The notes beneath the pieces were generated by a model. It made no database searches, had not been told where the DNA came from, and was given only the letters and a program-made list of their open reading frames with translations. A DNA stretch of 64,000 nucleotides, from positions 62,001-126,000 of the forward strand of contig NZ_FRDF01000004.1 in assembly GCF_900143235.1 (NCBI RefSeq), read 5' to 3'. Below are positions 26,116 through 35,527 of this stretch, piece by piece. Position 1 is the stretch's first letter. Each line of letters starts with the position of its first letter. A program made the position numbers and the translations under genes. Source of the stretch: Erythrobacter sanguineus. GTDB taxonomy: Bacteria; Pseudomonadota; Alphaproteobacteria; Sphingomonadales; Sphingomonadaceae.

Positions 26116-27338
26116 GGCAATGCTCCTTCGGCAAGCGCGCCTTGTGTCAAAGCGCCTTGAGACAATCGCTCGATCACGCGGGCGGACAGGGCGGCGCGGG
26201 ATGCAAGGCTGGGGACGATCAGATATTCCTGCGGCGAATGGATCGCCCCGCCGCACACGCCCATGGTATCGACCACCGGCACGCCGCAAGCTGCGATGTT
26301 GTTGCCATCGCACACCCCGCCGGTCGATTGCCAGCGGATGTCCTGCCCCAGTTCCGCGCCGCATGCGCGCACGAGATCGAACAGGCGCTGTGCCGCCGCA
26401 TCAACCGCCTTGGGCGGGCGGGTGACGCCTCCGTGGCGATGGGTCGATACTTCGTGCGTAGCCTCAATTTGATCCAGCAAGATTTTGAGATCGCGATCAA
26501 AACTATCCATCGCAGCGGTCGATTTCGGGCGGATATTGAAGCGCAGCACGGCATGATCGGGCACGACATTATTGGCCGCCCCGCCTTCCAGCCTGGCGGG
26601 GTTGATGGTGATATCATCACGCTCCAACGCCTTTAACCGCAAGATCAGATCGGCCGCCGCGACAATCGCGTTGCGCCCTTCATGCGGATTGCGCCCGGCG
26701 TGGGCGGATTTGCCGGTGAAGGTGATCGAATAATTGCCCGTGCCGCCGCGTTCATGCGCCAGCGTGCCATCGGGCAGGGCCGCGGGCTCATAGGTCAGCG
26801 CCGCCAGCTTGCCTGCCGCCAGATCGGCAATCAGTGCGCTGCTCGCCAGCGAGCCGGTCTCCTCGTCCGAATTGATCAGCACGTCATAGCCGAGCGCAGA
26901 GGCGCTGGCGGTCGCCTCGAACGCCAGCAGCGCATGCAGCATCACCGCGATGCCGCCCTTCATGTCGGCAACGCCGGGGCCGCCCAGCGTCTCGTCATCG
27001 AGCCAGCGCTGGTGCTGGAAGGGATGGTCGGCCGGAAACACCGTGTCCATGTGCCCGGTCAGCAGGATGCGGCGATTGGCCTGCGGGCGCACGCGCACCA
27101 CCAGATGCTGGCCGTGCGGCTTGTCGAAGGCGCTGCCATCGGCGGCAATCGCGGTGACGGGGGCGGGATCGACCAGTTCGACGGTACCGGGCAGCGCGGC
27201 GAAAGCCTCGGCCAGCGCGGCGGCCTGCTTGGCCAGACCTGCAAGATTGCCGGTGCCGGTGTTGATCGCGCTCCACGCCTGCACCTGCGCCAGCATGGCG
27301 GCGCCATCGAAGGCGGAAAAGGCGTTGGTATCATTCAT
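26112..27338 (-). CDS. M20 family metallohydrolase in the ast operon
   Basis: A 408-residue M20/carboxypeptidase G2-type protein. The di-zinc ligands are visible: LLTGHMDTVFP (H and D), GPGVADMKGG (bridging D), and INSDEETGS (general-base E and ligand E). A dimerisation domain with SAHAGRNPHEGRNAI follows. It heads a coupled operon with astA and astB (ATGA overlaps at both junctions). M20 enzymes include desuccinylases such as DapE, so it might take the role of AstE (succinylglutamate desuccinylase); that is inference. A peptidase or deacylase role is equally possible. Confidence 0.87.
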   Translation of the reverse strand: MNDTNAFSAFDGAAMLAQVQAWSAINTGTGNLAGLAKQAAALAEAFAALPGTVELVDPAPVTAIAADGSAFDKPHGQHLVVRVRPQANRRILLTGHMDTVFPADHPFQHQRWLDDETLGGPGVADMKGGIAVMLHALLAFEATASASALGYDVLINSDEETGSLASSALIADLAAGKLAALTYEPAALPDGTLAHERGGTGNYSITFTGKSAHAGRNPHEGRNAIVAAADLILRLKALERDDITINPARLEGGAANNVVPDHAVLRFNIRPKSTAAMDSFDRDLKILLDQIEATHEVSTHRHGGVTRPPKAVDAAAQRLFDLVRACGAELGQDIRWQSTGGVCDGNNIAACGVPVVDTMGVCGGAIHSPQEYLIVPSLASRAALSARVIERLSQGALTQGALAEGALP

Positions 27339-27464
27339 GGCCTTCCACCTCTAGCCGCCCACGCGCGCCAGTCCAACCCGTTGCAATCGGCCCTCCCCTG
27401 CGTCATAGCGCGGCCCGTTCTCTCCTCCCCAGGATCCGCTTAACCGGAGCCCAAGAGGACACGC

Positions 27465-29585
27465 ATGACTGAAATGACCACCCGCGCCGGCCTGGCCATC
27501 GATTCCCGGCTGGCAAGCTTCCTTGAAACGCAGGTTCTGGCGCCGCTGGGCCGCGATGCGGAGGCGTTCTGGAAAGGCTTTGCCGCGCTGCTGGCCGATT
27601 TTGTCCCGCGCAACCGGGCGCTGCTGGCCAAGCGTGAGGATTTGCAGGCGCAGATCGACGCATGGCATACAGAGCGTGCCGGAAAGCCCCATGATCCGGC
27701 AGCTTACAAGGCGTTCCTGACGCAAATCGGCTATCTCGTACCCGAACCGGGCGCGTTCCAGATCGGCACGCAGAACGTCGATCCCGAAATCGCCACCATG
27801 GCAGGCCCGCAATTGGTGGTGCCGATCCTCAACGCGCGGTTCTTGCTGAATGCGGCCAATGCGCGCTGGGGGAGCCTGTATGATGCCTTCTACGGCACCG
27901 ACGCGCTGGATGCGCCGCCCGCCAAGCCCGGTGGCTATGACGAGGAACGCGGCGCAGCGGTGATCGTGCGCGGGCGGCAGTTCCTTGATTCCGCCTTCCC
28001 CTTGGCAAGCGGGAGTTGGGCCGATCTGGCAGGACGCGACGGCATCACGCTCGCCGAACCGGCGCAATATATCGGCGCAACCGAGAAGGGTGCGCTGCTC
28101 AAAAACAACGGCCTGCACATCGAAGTCGTCTTCGATTCGAGCACGCCCGTCGGCGCAACCGACCGCGCCGGGATTGCCGACATCATGGTCGAATCCGCGC
28201 TCACCACGATTGCCGATTGCGAGGATTCGGTCGCGGCGGTCGATGCGGCAGACAAGCTGCTGGCCTACACCAACTGGCTCGGCATCATCCGCGGCGATCT
28301 GTCGGAAAGCTTCGAAAAGGGCGGGCGTACGCTCACCCGGACGCTGGCGGGCGACAAAGCCTATAAGGCAGCCGATGACAGCGATCAGACATTGCCGGGC
28401 CGCAGTCTGATGTTCGTGCGCAATGTCGGCCATCTGATGACCAACCCGGCGATCCGCCTGCCCGACCCCGGCTCGGCGGCCGGGGCAGGCGGCTCCGAGA
28501 TCCCCGAAGGCATCATGGACGCGGTCTTCACCAGCGCCATCAGCACGCTCGATGTCGAAGGCCATGGGCGCTTCGGCAATTCGCGGGCGGGCAGCATCTA
28601 TATCGTCAAGCCCAAGATGCACGGGCCGGAAGAATGCGCTTTTACCAATGACCTGTTCGACGCCGTTGAGGATTTGCTGGAGCTTCCGCGCCACACGATC
28701 AAGGTCGGCGTGATGGACGAGGAACGCCGCACATCCGCCAACCTTGCCGCCTGTATCCATGCGGTGCGCGACCGGATCGTGTTCATCAACACCGGCTTTC
28801 TTGATCGCACCGGGGATGAAATCCACACCTCGATGCGCGCCGGGCCGATGCTGCGCAAGGGCGCGATGAAGGGTTCGGACTGGCTCAAGTCTTACGAGGC
28901 GCGCAATGTTGCCATCGGCCTCAAGCACGGCCTTTCGGGCAAGGCGCAGATCGGCAAGGGGATGTGGGCCGCGCCCGATCTGATGGGGCAGATGATGGTC
29001 GAGAAAATCGGCCACCTGCGCGCCGGTGCCAACACCGCATGGGTGCCTTCGCCCACCGCCGCGACGCTGCATGCGCTGCATTATCATGCCGAAGACGTGT
29101 TCGCGATCCAGCAGACCCTGCCCGAACCGGCGGGACTGGACGCGCTGCTGACCATCCCGCTGGCCGAGGGCGTGAACTGGTCCGAGGCCGAGATCACCGA
29201 GGAGCTCGACAATAATTGTCAGGGCCTGCTGGGCTATGTCGTGCGCTGGGTCGATGCGGGCGTGGGCTGTTCCAAGGTGCCGGACATCAATGATATCGGC
29301 CTGATGGAAGACCGCGCGACACTTCGCATTTCATCGCAGCACATCGCCAACTGGCTGCTGCACGGGGTGATCACTGAGGCGCAGGTGATGGATTCGCTCA
29401 CCCGCATGGCCGCCAAGGTCGATGCCCAGAACGCAGGCGATCCGCTCTATACCCCGCTGACCGGCAACGAGGATGCACCCGCCTTTAGCGCCGCTAAGGA
29501 CCTGATCTTCAAGGGCGTGGAGCAGCCGAGCGGCTATACCGAACCGCTGCTGCACCACTGGCGGCAGGTTGCCAAAGCGGGCTGA
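27465..29585 (+). CDS. glcB: malate synthase G
   Basis: A 706-residue malate synthase G, the usual length. Recognisable stretches are [26 protein letters not shown] near residue 585 (only partly quoted as a motif region), TLIVDGLH-like GLHIEVVFD near 212, and [10 protein letters not shown] near 385. It condenses glyoxylate with acetyl-CoA to malate. AGAGGACACGC precedes ATG 27465, a good ribosome site. It is divergent from the ast operon across 126 bp and convergent with phoH. Confidence 0.96.
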   Translation: MTEMTTRAGLAIDSRLASFLETQVLAPLGRDAEAFWKGFAALLADFVPRNRALLAKREDLQAQIDAWHTERAGKPHDPAAYKAFLTQIGYLVPEPGAFQIGTQNVDPEIATMAGPQLVVPILNARFLLNAANARWGSLYDAFYGTDALDAPPAKPGGYDEERGAAVIVRGRQFLDSAFPLASGSWADLAGRDGITLAEPAQYIGATEKGALLKNNGLHIEVVFDSSTPVGATDRAGIADIMVESALTTIADCEDSVAAVDAADKLLAYTNWLGIIRGDLSESFEKGGRTLTRTLAGDKAYKAADDSDQTLPGRSLMFVRNVGHLMTNPAIRLPDPGSAAGAGGSEIPEGIMDAVFTSAISTLDVEGHGRFGNSRAGSIYIVKPKMHGPEECAFTNDLFDAVEDLLELPRHTIKVGVMDEERRTSANLAACIHAVRDRIVFINTGFLDRTGDEIHTSMRAGPMLRKGAMKGSDWLKSYEARNVAIGLKHGLSGKAQIGKGMWAAPDLMGQMMVEKIGHLRAGANTAWVPSPTAATLHALHYHAEDVFAIQQTLPEPAGLDALLTIPLAEGVNWSEAEITEELDNNCQGLLGYVVRWVDAGVGCSKVPDINDIGLMEDRATLRISSQHIANWLLHGVITEAQVMDSLTRMAAKVDAQNAGDPLYTPLTGNEDAPAFSAAKDLIFKGVEQPSGYTEPLLHHWRQVAKAG

Positions 29586-29605
29586 GCGCACGCAAGGGCC
29601 GGGGT

Positions 29606-29640
29606 GTGAGGCGTGGGGCGTGGGGCGTGAGACGCGGGGC
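29606..29640. repeat. five imperfect 7-bp tandem repeats
   Basis: The bases read GTGAGGC, GTGGGGC, GTGGGGC, GTGAGAC, GCGGGGC, five heptamers in register with no gap. It lies between the convergent glcB and phoH genes, 20 bp after the glcB stop. No function is known. Confidence 0.7.
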
Positions 29641-29644
29641 TGGT

Positions 29645-30676
29645 CTAGGCCCCCTCGCCCTCATAGGCTTCGACGATCCGGCCCACGATCGGGTGGCGCA
29701 CCACGTCGGCGGCGGTGAAGCGGATCGTGCCGAAGCCGTCCACGCCTTCCAGCCGCGTCACCGCGTCATTCAGCCCGCTCATGTTCGGGCCGCCGGGGAT
29801 GTCGACCTGTCTGGGGTCGCCGCAGATTACCATCCGGCTGTTCTGGCCGAAGCGGGTCAGGAACATCTTCATCTGTTCACGCGTGGTGTTCTGCGCTTCG
29901 TCAAGGATGATGAAGCTGTCCGCCAGCGTGCGCCCGCGCATGAAGGCGATCGGCGCAATCTCGATCTCGCCTGAGGCAATGCGCCGCTCCACCTGTTCGG
30001 GCGGCATGCAATCGTTCAGCGCATCATAGAGCGGGCGCAGATAGGGATCGACCTTGTCCTTCATGTCGCCCGGCAGAAAGCCCAGCTTTTCGCCCGCTTC
30101 CACCGCCGGGCGCGACAGGATCAGACGCTGGACAGAGCCGGTGATCAGCTGGCTGACCGCCTGCGCCACCGCGATATAGGTCTTGCCCGTGCCTGCCGGG
30201 CCGAGCGCGAAGATGATATCGTCCTTGGCAAGGCTGCGCATATATTCGATCTGGGTGGCCGAACGCGGGACGATGGTCTTGCGGCGGGTGCGGATCATGA
30301 TCGGCGGCGCATCGCTCTCACCCGAAATGATGCCTTCCAGAGTCGGTTCGCTGGACATCGCGATCAGCGCTTCGATCGCCCCGCTATCCAGATCCTCGCC
30401 ACGCGAGAGGCGTTCATACATCGCTTTCAGCGTCTGGCGGGCGCGGGCGACTTCATCCTCCGGCCCTTCGATCACCACCTGATGGCCGCGCGCGTGGATA
30501 TACACCCCGAGCCGGTTTTCCACCTGCACCAGATTGGCATCGAACTGGCCGAACAGCGGGCCGAGCAATGACTGGTTCTCGAAGGTCAGCTCAACCCGGG
30601 CGCGCCGGGGAGCGGGAATGCCGCGCGGATCGGGCGAAAGGGCCGGATTGGCGGCGCGTGAGGGTCGTCGGCCCAT
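29645..30676 (-). CDS. phoH: PhoH family ATPase (YbeZ-like)
   Basis: A 343-residue PhoH-like protein. Walker A is FALGPAGTGKTYIA near residue 155 and Walker B is FIILDEAQNT near 255; an N-terminal region with KH-like sequence (LGVYIHARGHQVVIEGPEDEV) precedes them. PhoH/YbeZ partners YbeY in RNA processing. The gene lies 140 bp after miaB on the same strand, the usual order, but ybeY does not follow it here; glcB and the ast operon lie in between. Confidence 0.94.
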   Translation of the reverse strand: MGRRPSRAANPALSPDPRGIPAPRRARVELTFENQSLLGPLFGQFDANLVQVENRLGVYIHARGHQVVIEGPEDEVARARQTLKAMYERLSRGEDLDSGAIEALIAMSSEPTLEGIISGESDAPPIMIRTRRKTIVPRSATQIEYMRSLAKDDIIFALGPAGTGKTYIAVAQAVSQLITGSVQRLILSRPAVEAGEKLGFLPGDMKDKVDPYLRPLYDALNDCMPPEQVERRIASGEIEIAPIAFMRGRTLADSFIILDEAQNTTREQMKMFLTRFGQNSRMVICGDPRQVDIPGGPNMSGLNDAVTRLEGVDGFGTIRFTAADVVRHPIVGRIVEAYEGEGA

Positions 30677-30816
30677 AGGTTCCTTTGCTTCGGGGCGCAG
30701 GAAAAGCCCGGCGCTTGAGTCGGAAAGGTAGGCGCGGCTGGCGGCAAAGCAAGCCGGGGACGATGAGATGGCGGTGGAAAGTCACCGAGTTGCAACCTCG
30801 GCAGGATGGCCGGGGT

Positions 30817-32172
30817 TCAGGCCGCGGCGTTTTCGCGCACCAGCCCCATCAGCGAATTCGGCCCAGCTTCGGCGATTTGCACCTCGACGAGGTCCCCAAT
30901 CGCATAGTCGCCATCAAACCACACAGATTGCAGCCATGGCGACTTGCCGAGCCATTGGCCGGGGTTGCGCCCGGTGCGCTCGACCAGCACTTTGCAGGTC
31001 TTGCCGACGCTCGCCTGATTGAACGCCAACTGATGCTGCGCGATACGCGACTGGAGGCGTTGCAGGCGCTCGTCCATGATTTCGGGCGCGATCTGGCCGT
31101 CCATCGTGGCCGCAGGCGTGCCGGGGCGCGGGGAATATTTGAAGCTGAAGGCGTGGGCGTAGCGGACTTCATCGACGATCCGCAGCGTGTCTTCGAACTC
31201 GGCCTCGGTTTCGCTGGGGAAGCCGACGATGAAATCACCAGACAGGGCGATATCGGGGCGCACGGCGCGGAATTGCTCCAGCAGCCTGAGGTAGCTTTCG
31301 GCGGTGTGCTGGCGGTTCATCGCTTTGAGCACCCGGTCGCTGCCGCTTTGCACGGGGAGGTGCAGGTAGGGCATCAGCTTGCTGACTTCGCCGTGCGCGG
31401 CGATCAGGGCTTCGTCCATGTCATTGGGGTGGCTGGTGGTGTAGCGAATACGCTCCAGCCCGTCGATTGCGGCGAGCGCGTGGATCAGGCCCGCAAGGCC
31501 CGCCGCCCTGCCCTTTTCGTCCTCTCCGCTCCAGGCGTTGACGTTCTGACCGAGCAGGGTGATTTCTTTCGCGCCGGTCTCAACCAGTTTGCGCGCTTCG
31601 GTGACCAGATGACTGAACGGGCGCGAGATTTCCGCGCCGCGAGTGTAAGGCACGACGCAATAGGTGCAGAATTTGTCGCAGCCTTCCTGCACGGTGAGGA
31701 AGGCGCTGGGACCGCGCTTGCGCCGCGCCGGGAGCCCGTCGAACTTGGCGATGGCGGGCATGTCGGTATCGGTTGCCCGCTCGCCTTGCGCCGCCTTGTC
31801 GAGCATCTCGGGCAGGCGGTGATAGGCCTGCGGGCCGACCACGATGCTGACCGCAGGCGCGCGCGCCATGATCTCCTCACCCTCGGCCTGCGCGACGCAT
31901 CCGGCGACCGCGATCATCGGCGCCCTTCCGCCTTGGGCCTCCGCCTTGTTGCCCGCCTTCACCAGCCGGCCAATGTCGGAATAGACCTTTTCGGCGGCTT
32001 TCTCGCGGATGTGGCAGGTGTTGAGGATGACCAGATCCGCCTCCTCGCCCTCGGGCGCGGGCTGGATGCCGCGTTCCCCCAGCAATTCGGCCATGCGCTC
32101 GCCATCATAGACGTTCATCTGGCAGCCGAAGCTTTTGACCCGGTAGGTCTTGGGGGGAGATTGCGGTTTCAT
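30817..32172 (-). CDS. miaB: tRNA-2-methylthio-N6-dimethylallyladenosine synthase MiaB
   Basis: A 451-residue methylthiotransferase. The N-terminal cluster cysteines are in FGCQMN, and [11 protein letters not shown]; the radical-SAM motif is [17 protein letters not shown] (CxxxCxxC). A TRAM domain is at the C-terminus (about residues 380-445). It converts i6A37 to ms2i6A37 in tRNA. ATG 32172 gives [20 protein letters not shown]; an upstream in-frame ATG at 32244 would run through the hairpin element and is rejected. Confidence 0.95.
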   Translation of the reverse strand: MKPQSPPKTYRVKSFGCQMNVYDGERMAELLGERGIQPAPEGEEADLVILNTCHIREKAAEKVYSDIGRLVKAGNKAEAQGGRAPMIAVAGCVAQAEGEEIMARAPAVSIVVGPQAYHRLPEMLDKAAQGERATDTDMPAIAKFDGLPARRKRGPSAFLTVQEGCDKFCTYCVVPYTRGAEISRPFSHLVTEARKLVETGAKEITLLGQNVNAWSGEDEKGRAAGLAGLIHALAAIDGLERIRYTTSHPNDMDEALIAAHGEVSKLMPYLHLPVQSGSDRVLKAMNRQHTAESYLRLLEQFRAVRPDIALSGDFIVGFPSETEAEFEDTLRIVDEVRYAHAFSFKYSPRPGTPAATMDGQIAPEIMDERLQRLQSRIAQHQLAFNQASVGKTCKVLVERTGRNPGQWLGKSPWLQSVWFDGDYAIGDLVEVQIAEAGPNSLMGLVRENAAA

Positions 32173-32205
32173 GAGGCCCGCGCCTTTAGCGGCATGCGCC
32201 TCAGA

Positions 32206-32255
32206 TGCCAACACCCGTGCGCTCCTGCGCAAGCAGGAGCGCACGGGTGTTGGCA
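32206..32255. repeat. perfect 23-bp inverted repeat with GCAA loop
   Basis: The left arm 32206-32228 (TGCCAACACCCGTGCGCTCC then TGC) and right arm 32233-32255 are exact reverse complements, with GCAA (GNRA type) between. It lies 34 bp upstream of the miaB start and would form a very stable RNA hairpin in the miaB leader. Its symmetry means it works on both strands. Confidence 0.9.
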
Positions 32256-32258
32256 GAA

Positions 32259-32281
32259 TGGGTTCCTGCTTTCGCAGGAAC
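32259..32281. repeat. short palindromic repeat, copy 1
   Basis: GTTCCTGC and GCAGGAAC (32262-32269 and 32274-32281) pair across TTTC. The 18-mer at 32259-32276 is exactly the reverse complement of 61430-61447, so this is one copy of a dispersed family. It sits beside the 23-bp hairpin, before the cyclophilin stop. Confidence 0.8.
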
Positions 32282-32295
32282 TCACTTGTGGGAAA

Positions 32296-32757
32296 TTACG
32301 AAACGGTCGCCTTGACGATCTTGCCCGGCGCGCGCGGCGGTTCGCCCTTGGGCAGGGCGTGGACGTGTTCCATGCCGCTTTCGACCACGCCCCACACAGT
32401 GTACTGCTTGTCGAGGAAGCGCGCATCGTCGAGGCAGATGAAGAACTGCGAATTGGCGCTGTTCGGGTTCTGCGCGCGGGCCATCGAACATACGCCTTCG
32501 ACGTGGGGTTCGGCGTTGAATTCCGCCGCCAGATCGGGCTTGTCACTGCCGCCCATGCCGGTGCCGGTCGGATCGCCGCCCTGCGCCATGAAGCCATTGA
32601 TCACGCGGTGGAAGATCACCCCGTCATAAAAGCCTTCGCTCGCCAGTTCGGTGATGCGCGCAACGTGGCCGGGGGCGAGATCGGGGCGCAGCTTGATCAC
32701 AACGTCGCGGGCCTCGCCGTCGCCGGTGTCGAGGGTGAAGGTGAGGGTATCGGCCAT
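32296..32757 (-). CDS. cyclophilin-type peptidylprolyl isomerase
   Basis: A 153-residue cytosolic cyclophilin without a signal peptide. FHRVINGFMAQGGDPTGTGMGG is the core active-site stretch, with MARAQNPNSANSQFFIC following. It catalyses cis-trans isomerisation of prolyl bonds in folding proteins. It lies upstream of miaB on the same strand, with the two hairpin elements in the 123-bp gap. Confidence 0.95.
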   Translation of the reverse strand: MADTLTFTLDTGDGEARDVVIKLRPDLAPGHVARITELASEGFYDGVIFHRVINGFMAQGGDPTGTGMGGSDKPDLAAEFNAEPHVEGVCSMARAQNPNSANSQFFICLDDARFLDKQYTVWGVVESGMEHVHALPKGEPPRAPGKIVKATVS

Positions 32758-32858
32758 GTCGTGTCTCCTGAATGAATTTGGCGGCTTCTATAGCGCGCGT
32801 GGCGTGACTGTCACCCTCCCCGCTTGCTTTTCATCACCCCCTGCCTAAACGCCTGCAC

Positions 32859-34307
32859 ATGGCCGAAGATCGCATTCCCGACGACGATCTGCTCATCGCC
32901 GATACGGGCGAGGTCGAAGTGCGCCCTGACGACCGCGTGGATGACGAACGCCACGATCAGGAAAACCGGCTCAAGCCTGCCTATGTCAGCGCGGTCCACA
33001 TCGCATTGGAAGCGGGCGACAAGGGCGCGGTCTATGATCTGGTCGAGCCGCTCCACGCCGCCGACATTGCCGACCTGATCGAACTGCTCGACCGCTCGGA
33101 ACGCGCGCAGCTCGCCTCGGCGATCAGCGATCTGATGACCAGCGATGTCATCGCGGAACTGAACGATTACGTCCGCGAAGACCTGATGGACACCCTGTCC
33201 GCGCAGGCAGTGGCGGTCATCGCCGAACAGCTCGACACCGATGATGCAGTGCAGCTGATCGAGGATCTCGACGAGGCCGATCAGCGCGCCGTCATGGCGG
33301 AACTGGAGCCGGAAACCCGCGCCGCTGTCTCCAGCGCGCTGGCCTACCCGGAAGAAACCGCGGGCCGATTGATGAGCCGCGATTTCGTGGCGGTGCCCGA
33401 ACACATGACCGTGGGCAACCTGATCGATTTCCTGCGCGACGAAGGCGATCTGGAGCATGATTTCTTCGAGGTTTTCATCATCGATGAAGGCCACCACCCC
33501 GTCGGCACCTGCGCGCTGAACTGGATCCTCACCACCCCGCGCTCTGTCCGGCTGACAGACCTGATGCAGCGCGACCAGACCCTGATTCCCGTCACGATGG
33601 ATCAGGAAGAAGTCGCGCTGATGTTCCAGAAATATGCGCTGATTTCCGCCGCCGTGGTGGATGAAAGCGGGCGGCTGGTGGGCCAGATGACGGTGGATGA
33701 TGTGGTGCACATCATCTCCGAAGAAGCGGGCGAGGATGCGCTGCTGATGTCGGGCGCTGGCGATGGCGACATCAACGAACCGCTGCGCGAGGCCTTCTCC
33801 AGCCGGGTGCGCTGGCTGATCGCCAATCTCGGCACGGCGGTGGTCGCGTCTTCGATCATCGCGCTGTTCGGGGCGGCAATCGAACAATTGGTGGCCCTGG
33901 CCGTGCTGATGCCGATTGTCGCCAGCATCGGCGGCAATGCCGGGACGCAGACGATGGCGGTGGCCGTGCGCGCGATTGCCACCAACCAGCTGACCCGCGC
34001 CAACACGCGGCGGATATTGTGGCGCGAATTCCGCGTCGCGCTGCTCAATGGTGGCACCATCGCAGCCTTGATCGGGGTTGCGGCGGGCCTGCTGTTCAGC
34101 CCGATGATGGGCGTGGTGATCGCGCTGGCGATGGTGATCAACATCGCGGTGGCGGGCCTTGCAGGCGTGCTGGTGCCGGTGATTTTTGAACGGCTGGATC
34201 AGGATCCGGCCGTCGCCAGCAGCGTGTTTGTGACGATGATCACGGATTCGATGGGCTTCTTTGCCTTCTTAGGTTTGGCAGTGGCGGCAGGCCTCGCCCC
34301 GCTCTAA
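32859..34307 (+). CDS. mgtE: magnesium transporter MgtE
   Basis: A 482-residue MgtE. An N-terminal superhelical domain spans about residues 45-150, two CBS domains about 155-285, and five membrane helices follow from about 305. The pore region PIVASIGGNAGTQTMAV is diagnostic. The C-terminus ITDSMGFFAFLGLA carries the conserved Asp of the ion path. It imports Mg2+ and closes when the cytosolic domain binds Mg2+. Confidence 0.95.
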   Translation: MAEDRIPDDDLLIADTGEVEVRPDDRVDDERHDQENRLKPAYVSAVHIALEAGDKGAVYDLVEPLHAADIADLIELLDRSERAQLASAISDLMTSDVIAELNDYVREDLMDTLSAQAVAVIAEQLDTDDAVQLIEDLDEADQRAVMAELEPETRAAVSSALAYPEETAGRLMSRDFVAVPEHMTVGNLIDFLRDEGDLEHDFFEVFIIDEGHHPVGTCALNWILTTPRSVRLTDLMQRDQTLIPVTMDQEEVALMFQKYALISAAVVDESGRLVGQMTVDDVVHIISEEAGEDALLMSGAGDGDINEPLREAFSSRVRWLIANLGTAVVASSIIALFGAAIEQLVALAVLMPIVASIGGNAGTQTMAVAVRAIATNQLTRANTRRILWREFRVALLNGGTIAALIGVAAGLLFSPMMGVVIALAMVINIAVAGLAGVLVPVIFERLDQDPAVASSVFVTMITDSMGFFAFLGLAVAAGLAPL

Positions 34308-34341
34308 CCCCCTCCCCGAGAGATGATCGGGGAGAGAAATC

Positions 34342-35100
34342 ATGGCAGGACGGGTTGAAGGCAAGGTGGTGCTGCTGACAGGCGGCGCAATGGGTCTGGG
34401 CAAGGCTTCGGCCAAGGCGCTGCTGGCCGAAGGCGCAACCGTGATCATCACCGATATCGACGAGGCGGCGGGCCGCGCCGCAGCAACCGAACTGGGCTGC
34501 GAATACCTGCCGCAGGATGTGACAGACTGGGCGCGCTGGCAGAACGTGATTGCCGAGGTTGAGACCACGCACGGCCGGCTCGATGTGCTGGTCAACAATG
34601 CCGCAATCACCGTGTTCGGTTCGATCGCCGACATTTCGCCGGAGGATTTCAAGCGCTGTTACACGGTCGATGTCGATTCGATTTTCATGGGCTGCAAGGC
34701 GGCGATCCCCTTGATGGCGCGCTCTGGCGGGGGCTCCATCGTCAACTTCTCCAGCGCGGCGGGCAACAAGGTTTCGCCTGATCTGGCCGCCTATAACAGC
34801 GCCAAGGCGGCGGTGGTGACACTGACCAAATCCATCGCGCTTTACTGCGCGCGCGAACAGAACGGCATCCGGGTCAATTGCGTGCAGCCGGGCACGATCC
34901 TCACGCCCAATGTCGAAAGCGTGATCGCCGGAACGCCTGATCCGGACGCCACCCGCGCGGCGTTTTCGGTGGCGCAACCCATCGGCCGCATGGGCGAGGT
35001 CGATGATATCGCGCATCTGGTGGTCTATCTCGCCAGCGACGAAAGCAAATTTGCGACCGGGGCGCCCTTCATTGTGGACGGGGGCCTATCTATCGCTTGA
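34342..35100 (+). CDS. SDR family NAD(P)-dependent oxidoreductase
   Basis: A 252-residue classical short-chain dehydrogenase. TGGAMGLG is the cofactor motif, NNAAI the structural motif, Ser in NFSSAAG and Tyr/Lys in YNSAK the catalytic residues. Asp after the second strand (ITDID) suggests NAD rather than NADP. GGGGAGAG lies upstream of ATG 34342. It follows mgtE by 34 bp, and the substrate is unknown. Confidence 0.92.
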   Translation: MAGRVEGKVVLLTGGAMGLGKASAKALLAEGATVIITDIDEAAGRAAATELGCEYLPQDVTDWARWQNVIAEVETTHGRLDVLVNNAAITVFGSIADISPEDFKRCYTVDVDSIFMGCKAAIPLMARSGGGSIVNFSSAAGNKVSPDLAAYNSAKAAVVTLTKSIALYCAREQNGIRVNCVQPGTILTPNVESVIAGTPDPDATRAAFSVAQPIGRMGEVDDIAHLVVYLASDESKFATGAPFIVDGGLSIA

Positions 35101-35130
35101 TCGCGCGAGGCTTTGGCCCACATTGGCACC

Positions 35131-35523
35131 ATGCCACTTCACCTGACCAAGATCGCGTTCGGCGCGAAAAGCTATGACCAGTTGGCCGGATGGTATGAGG
35201 GGCGATCCGATATCCGGCTGACCACCCGCAACCGCCCGACCCGGCATGAAGAAGTGGTGGGCGGATCGCTGTACTGGATCATCAATCACGCCATTGTCGC
35301 GCGTTCGCCGATCACCGGCTTTGCCAAGACCGAGGACGGGCGCTGGGACATCTGCCTCACGCCTGATCTGATCCGCGTCCACACCCAGCCCAAACGCGCG
35401 CATCAGGGCTGGCGTTACCTGACTGAGGACAAGGCTCCGCGCGATGTTGCCGCGGGCGAGGATATCGGCGATGCGCTGCCCGGCAGGCTGGCGATGAAGC
35501 TGGAGCGGCTCGGGCTGGTGTGA
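35131..35523 (+). CDS. DUF1489 family protein
   Basis: A 130-residue protein beginning MPLHLTKIAFGAKSYDQLAGWYEGR, matching the alphaproteobacterial DUF1489 family from memory. It contains LYWIINHAIVARSPI and WDICLTPDLIRVHTQPKRAHQGWRYL, rich in conserved Trp and His. ATG 35131 was chosen over an in-frame start 18 bp upstream. No function is known. It ends 4 bp before the stop of the convergent BLUF gene. Confidence 0.85.
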   Translation: MPLHLTKIAFGAKSYDQLAGWYEGRSDIRLTTRNRPTRHEEVVGGSLYWIINHAIVARSPITGFAKTEDGRWDICLTPDLIRVHTQPKRAHQGWRYLTEDKAPRDVAAGEDIGDALPGRLAMKLERLGLV

Positions 35524-35527
35524 CCTG

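Noticed and set aside
32173..32244. Longer N-terminus for miaB from an ATG at 32244
   Set aside because: It would translate through the perfect hairpin and add residues without family support before the normal MKPQ...FGCQMN start.
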